Part shown: positions 60,923-64,000 of the stretch, in pieces
Layout of the letters: each line of letters starts with the position of its first letter
How positions within the stretch are numbered: position 1 is the first letter of the stretch
Assembly (NCBI GenBank): GCA_949878575.1
Contig: CATLAX010000002.1
Span: forward strand, 129,378-193,377
DNA length: 64,000 bases
Reading direction: 5' to 3'
DNA from: an uncultured Alphaproteobacteria bacterium
GTDB taxonomy: Bacteria; Pseudomonadota; Alphaproteobacteria; Rs-D84
Notes under the pieces: generated by a model
What the model was told of the DNA's origin: nothing
The model's database searches: none
What the model saw: only the letters and a program-made list of their open reading frames with translations
Program-made: the position numbers and the translations under genes

Positions 60923-62011
60923 ATGAAGTTGTATAGAAAAGTTGTTCCTTATATTTTGTTAGGGTCGGCGGCTATATTTAATCATAATTCCGCCAATGCA
61001 CAGAATCAAACATCCGCACCAGATTTTAATATTTCCCAGGATCTGGTTGCAAAGGCGTCGTATAAAATAAACGAAATCAACAACTATGCAATTACACAAT
61101 CACGTCTTATTGCACGCGCTCAAAACACCCGCGACATGTATATTGACAACATGCTGGGTGCGCAAAAACGTCTGGCGCCGTATTTGGGCAAAAAGGGCTA
61201 TAAAAAAGCAGTAAGCCAGGAATTACCGGGGGCACCGGTTGGACTGCACTGCGTTTACGGCCAATATACACAGTTAATGCGCGCATTAAACGAAAGCGGG
61301 GATACACTGAACGTAATCCCACGGGGCGCGAACAGCGCATGCCTCCAGTTTAAGAGCATTATGGGCAAAAAGTATTCAAAACCAGAATACGGCGGCGCCA
61401 TCCACGAAGGCCATGTTTATGAAACAGATTCCGCATACAATGCGGCATTAGCAAAATATTTGGCCACGCGCGGACTGTCACTGGACAAGCCGTCACCCAA
61501 ACTGGAAGAGGCAAAAAAAGCGTTTGCCAAAAACAATTTCTCTGCGGAACACATAAATCCGGGTTCAATATGGATTGTACCGCGTTTTCGCGGCGCAAAG
61601 AACAAGTTCCACGCCATAATGTTTCTGGGCCGCGGCCGCGTTGAAAACGGTAATTTTATTCCGGATGAAAAAGGCCGCTATATGTTCGCCGCACACAACA
61701 GCGAAAGACTGGGCGACCTGTTTAATTCCTGGGACACGTCCAATGTATTCAGTGCGGATATAGAGAAAATTTTGACCGTTGAATACGGAAAAGAGTTAAA
61801 ACGCCTTGAATCCATGTCGCGCGAAAAGATGATTGAATACATCATCGCCGGCACACCGGTAAAGGCTGCAGATTTGATGCCACTGCCGCGTTCTGAACTG
61901 ATACGCATGGTACAAGCCAAGTATTTTGGAGACGACATCAAAAGAGCGATTGCACCGCAACAACAGGTGGCGCAAATCGCGATGCAACAAATGCATCAAG
62001 ACCGGGTATAG
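60923..62011 (+). CDS. Secreted protein of unknown function 1
   Basis: 362 residues from the ATG at 60923 (AAAGGGG upstream). Signal peptide MKLYRKVVPYILLGSAAIFN through NSANA. The mature part begins acidic and helical (LVAKASYKINEINNYAITQS), then has PGAPVGLHCVYGQYTQLMRA, GSIWIVPRFRGAKNKFHAIM with a HAIMFLGRGR segment suggestive of an NlpC/P60-like or amidase fold around a histidine, and a Gln-rich C-terminus. No catalytic assignment is secure. It has its own structured leader shared with the next gene. Confidence 0.7.
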   Translation: MKLYRKVVPYILLGSAAIFNHNSANAQNQTSAPDFNISQDLVAKASYKINEINNYAITQSRLIARAQNTRDMYIDNMLGAQKRLAPYLGKKGYKKAVSQELPGAPVGLHCVYGQYTQLMRALNESGDTLNVIPRGANSACLQFKSIMGKKYSKPEYGGAIHEGHVYETDSAYNAALAKYLATRGLSLDKPSPKLEEAKKAFAKNNFSAEHINPGSIWIVPRFRGAKNKFHAIMFLGRGRVENGNFIPDEKGRYMFAAHNSERLGDLFNSWDTSNVFSADIEKILTVEYGKELKRLESMSREKMIEYIIAGTPVKAADLMPLPRSELIRMVQAKYFGDDIKRAIAPQQQVAQIAMQQMHQDRV

Positions 62012-62023
62012 GCCCGGCCCCGC

Positions 62024-62047
62024 AATACATGCATGTTTTTGCATGTA
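62024..62047 (+). other. Palindromic hairpin between the two secreted-protein genes
   Basis: TACATGCA/TGCATGTA around TGTTTT-type loop; it may end the first transcript or belong to the copy 2 leader. No T-run follows. Confidence 0.4.
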
Positions 62048-62054
62048 CTGCAAA

Positions 62055-62240
62055 AGAACTTTGGTTCCCCGTTCCGGGGCGGGCTGCCGTGCAGGCAAGT
62101 CGGGGTACTGCGGATTCCCGCAATATCTGAATGTACGCTGTAAACTTAACTTTCTATTACGGCGAACCAATCAAAACATAAACAAAAAATATCTGGAAGT
62201 GCGCATGTGTTTTGCGCGCCCAGTTTGATTGCAAAGGAGT
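62055..62240 (+). ncRNA. Structured leader family 2, copy 2
   Basis: Same architecture as copy 1 with compensatory changes: closing TTGGTTC (62061-62067)/GAACCAA (62164-62170); CCCCG/CGGGG; TGCC/GGCA; TGCGG/CCGCA; CGCTGTAA/TTACGGCG. CAATCAAA (62168-62175) again can pair with TTTGATTG (62224-62231), directly before AAAGGAG. No clear promoter of its own is visible; it may be read from upstream. Confidence 0.72.
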
Positions 62241-62246
62241 AAAAAA

Positions 62247-62963
62247 ATGAAAGCAAAATTCACACTGCCATATATTTTGGGGGGACTGATGGGCCTGGTG
62301 GCCACATCCTCCATTTCCGATTCAATGGCGGCGCCAACACCGAACATTAGCCGTCACAGCATTGTGAAACCGGATACAATGTTCCAAGTCGTGGATTCGT
62401 TGCATGTGGATACGGTGGCACTGCCATTCTTCATGCCGCGGCCGTTCAAATCCATTGACCGAAAGCAGGATATTTTATACATATGCGAAAACGGCGACAC
62501 AATTTGCCGCAGCCGCGGCAGCCGTGCATGGCGCAACAACAACCCGGGCAACATAGTATACGGCAAATTTGCCCTTGATAATGGCGCAATCGGCAAAGGC
62601 GGCCAATTTGCGGTATTTCCGAACGAAGAAACCGGACGCACGGCGTTGACAGAACTGTTGAAAGGCGACGGCTATCGCAACCTGACGATTGCACGCGCGA
62701 TTTCAAAATACGCCCCGCCCCACCAAAACAACGTTACGTTGTACAGACAGAAACTAAAGCGCATGACAGGTTTAAATCTGGACATGAAGCTGTCCCAGCT
62801 GACACCGGAACAAATGGAAAAAGTCGTTGACGCCATCTGTGTCATAGAAGGCTGGACACCGGGCAAAGAGAAAGTTATGGCGGCAACAAAACCGGCAGCC
62901 GCCAACAGCGAAGTGGCAATGGCTAAGATTTTGCGCGATTCGCTGCGTCAAAAAACAATATAA
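62247..62963 (+). CDS. Secreted lysozyme-like (phage structural P5-type) protein
   Basis: 238 residues from the ATG at 62247 (AAAGGAG 7 nt upstream). Signal peptide to about residue 28 (SSISDSMAA). The mature domain has AWRNNNPGNIVYGKFA, AVFPNEETGRTALTELLKGD and SKYAPPHQNNVTLY, the pattern of virion-associated peptidoglycan hydrolases such as phage P5-type proteins. It could remodel or attack peptidoglycan outside the cytoplasm. Catalytic Glu not assigned with certainty. Shares its leader type with the gene at 60923. Confidence 0.75.
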   Translation: MKAKFTLPYILGGLMGLVATSSISDSMAAPTPNISRHSIVKPDTMFQVVDSLHVDTVALPFFMPRPFKSIDRKQDILYICENGDTICRSRGSRAWRNNNPGNIVYGKFALDNGAIGKGGQFAVFPNEETGRTALTELLKGDGYRNLTIARAISKYAPPHQNNVTLYRQKLKRMTGLNLDMKLSQLTPEQMEKVVDAICVIEGWTPGKEKVMAATKPAAANSEVAMAKILRDSLRQKTI

Positions 62964-62984
62964 TTTATATAAAGGCCTGTCCGG

Positions 62985-63020
62985 CAAAAAAACACCGCTT
63001 GTTTAAGCGGCGTTTTTTAT
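62985..63020. terminator. Bidirectional terminator
   Basis: AACACCGCTT and AAGCGGCGTT form the stem, T-run on both sides; separates the hydrolase gene from zapA. Confidence 0.8.
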
Positions 63021-63295
63021 TGTGATATTTTATGTTTTATTTCACGAATACGGGCCAAAATTTCACGCAAATCATCATCTGTAACAGACGGCGCCGGCCT
63101 GTTGTTAACCTCGTCCGCTAAAACTATGCACAATGTGGCCAACAGGGCGTTTTCCTGTAACGGGCCAATTTTGTCCAAAATTTCACGCGCACGCGCATCA
63201 ACTTTTTTGCCCAGCTCTATCAGGCGCGCCTCTTGCCCGTCTTCACATCCCATCGGATAGTTCTTATTTACAATCGGTATTGATACAACGCTCAT
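63017..63295 (-). CDS. zapA: Cell division protein ZapA
   Basis: 92 residues. VSIPIVNKNYPMGCEDGQEA and the ARLIELGKKVDARAREILDK helix match ZapA, which crosslinks FtsZ filaments at the division ring. C-terminal coiled coil follows. The start overlaps the stop of the upstream coiled-coil gene (ATGA), the common alphaproteobacterial zapA arrangement. Confidence 0.92.
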   Translation of the reverse strand: MSVVSIPIVNKNYPMGCEDGQEARLIELGKKVDARAREILDKIGPLQENALLATLCIVLADEVNNRPAPSVTDDDLREILARIREIKHKISQ

Positions 63296-63501
63296 TCATA
63301 CTTCTTTAATATATCTATGGATTTGTCAATCATTTCCGCGGCACGCGCATTTTTATCCCGCAGATTTTTAACCTGCTCGGTTAAAATGGCAACCTCTAAA
63401 TCCGTTTGACGACCGGCAATTACCGCCGCACCGCGCAATTTTGACGCAGCCTCTTCCAGGGCGGACAACTCTTGAAAAATCTGATGCTTTATATCGGCCA
63501 T
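63292..63501 (-). CDS. Small coiled-coil protein upstream of zapA
   Basis: 69 residues, almost entirely one coiled coil (QELSALEEAASKLRGAAVIA, then VAILTEQVKNLRDKNARAAE). It resembles the DUF4164/ZapB-like protein often encoded before zapA in alphaproteobacteria. Likely a division-ring partner; translation is coupled to zapA. Confidence 0.75.
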   Translation of the reverse strand: MADIKHQIFQELSALEEAASKLRGAAVIAGRQTDLEVAILTEQVKNLRDKNARAAEMIDKSIDILKKYE

Positions 63502-63585
63502 AATATGGCAGTTTAAGATATTTTTTATATGCGTTCAACACTAAAATATGATATAATAATCCAGAATTGTTGGGGGGCTTGTTTT

Positions 63586-64000
63586 ATGAAAACTAAAATC
63601 ATCTATATTTCCGGCAGCGAAGTTTTTGAAATGACGGATATCCGTGCCGCATTTGAAGAAGTGCGCGGCACTTTGGGGCTGGGCTCAGATACCGTGTTAT
63701 TCGGCGTTCCGGTAGATAGTGACAGCATGAATGAAAACAAAAACTCCGCCGCAACACCGACATGTGCTATTGACACACCCAATACGATTACAGACGAACA
63801 ATCCGAACAAGTTACGGACGCAACCCCAACCGACATTCCCAACAATATTGATATTATAGATACGGACATAAAAACAGACGACCGGCCCGCAGACATGCCG
63901 GAAAAAAATATTCCGGCCGCAGATATTGAACCGGCCGCGCCTGTAAAGAAAACACGCGGACGCCCGCGCAAAACGGCCCCCGTCGTCCAAGAGGCTGCGC
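63586..64000 (+). CDS. Unknown protein with AT-hook-like segment, partial
   Basis: The ATG at 63586 follows GGGGGG and opens MKTKIIYISGSEVFEMTDIR, followed by AAFEEVRGTLGLGSDTVLFG and a long acidic low-complexity region, then VKKTRGRPRKTAP, an AT-hook-like basic motif. The gene runs off the right edge. The conserved N-terminus is seen in other alphaproteobacteria next to zapA but its role is unknown; DNA binding is only suggested by the RGRPRK motif. A TATAAT lies about 30 bp upstream. Confidence 0.65.
   Translation, partial: MKTKIIYISGSEVFEMTDIRAAFEEVRGTLGLGSDTVLFGVPVDSDSMNENKNSAATPTCAIDTPNTITDEQSEQVTDATPTDIPNNIDIIDTDIKTDDRPADMPEKNIPAADIEPAAPVKKTRGRPRKTAPVVQEAA

Overview
This looks like a contiguous piece of an alphaproteobacterial chromosome, probably from an uncultured host- or gut-associated lineage. 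Clues are an alphaproteobacterial RNase E with the acidic insertion in its S1 region, a chromosomal-type DnaB, LpxI, ZapA, S21, an orphan VirB11 ATPase, and a tRNA-His with encoded G-1, C73 and CCA. Housekeeping genes are densely packed on both strands, usually separated by short intrinsic terminators. The species assignment is inference; no rRNA is present.

Layout. 1-5.5 kb: a minus-strand surface-glycan cluster (a DUF4422-GT8 glycosyltransferase cut by the window edge, a GT2 transferase, and galE, ugd and uxs supplying UDP-galactose, UDP-glucuronate and UDP-xylose or a 4-epimer). 5.7-13.2 kb: tRNA-His, rne, a YbhN-like membrane protein, rph, a BepA-like M48 protease and recG. 13.6-26.0 kb: a podovirus-type head, packaging and lysis module with no integrase or replication genes. 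Its terminase large-subunit gene is split in two by an oppositely oriented block carrying dnaB, an XRE regulator and an unknown gene. 26.1-34.8 kb: birA, a probable CU-rich sRNA, rpmG, four tRNA genes in the stretch to 34.8 kb including Leu, Glu and Asp, a small LptM-like lipoprotein, oleate hydratase, lpxI, two outer-membrane barrels and an RNA methyltransferase.

34.8-39 kb: a complete diversity-generating retroelement (DGR). It has a secreted cysteine-rich target protein with a 127-bp variable region at its 3' end, a template repeat 318 bp downstream, a short accessory gene and a DGR-type reverse transcriptase translationally coupled to it. 13 of the 15 TR/VR mismatches fall on template adenines. 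Two further secreted cysteine-rich proteins lie upstream in the same operon, which is preceded by a structured RNA ending in a terminator.

39-64 kb: gapA, miaA, priA, GT61, virB11, parC, rpsU, a leaderless MsbA-like ABC exporter, an N-domain-less ClpB, a DUF4301 protein, rpmB, tRNA-Ala, tRNA-Leu, two secreted proteins, zapA and its coiled-coil partner, and a protein cut at the right edge.

Two apparently undescribed structured RNA families stand out. Family 1 has five members (34.87, 51.00, 51.13, 51.33 and 56.07 kb). Four of these are full length, each with its own promoter, covarying helices, a conserved AU-rich loop and a terminator whose 5' arm overlaps a competing CCTCCAACC strand, which is the architecture of a transcription attenuator. 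Family 2 has two members (60.72 and 62.06 kb), each a multi-helix leader immediately before a secreted protein gene, with a pairing that can occupy the bases just upstream of the Shine-Dalgarno sequence. Covariation was read by eye and no database search was possible.
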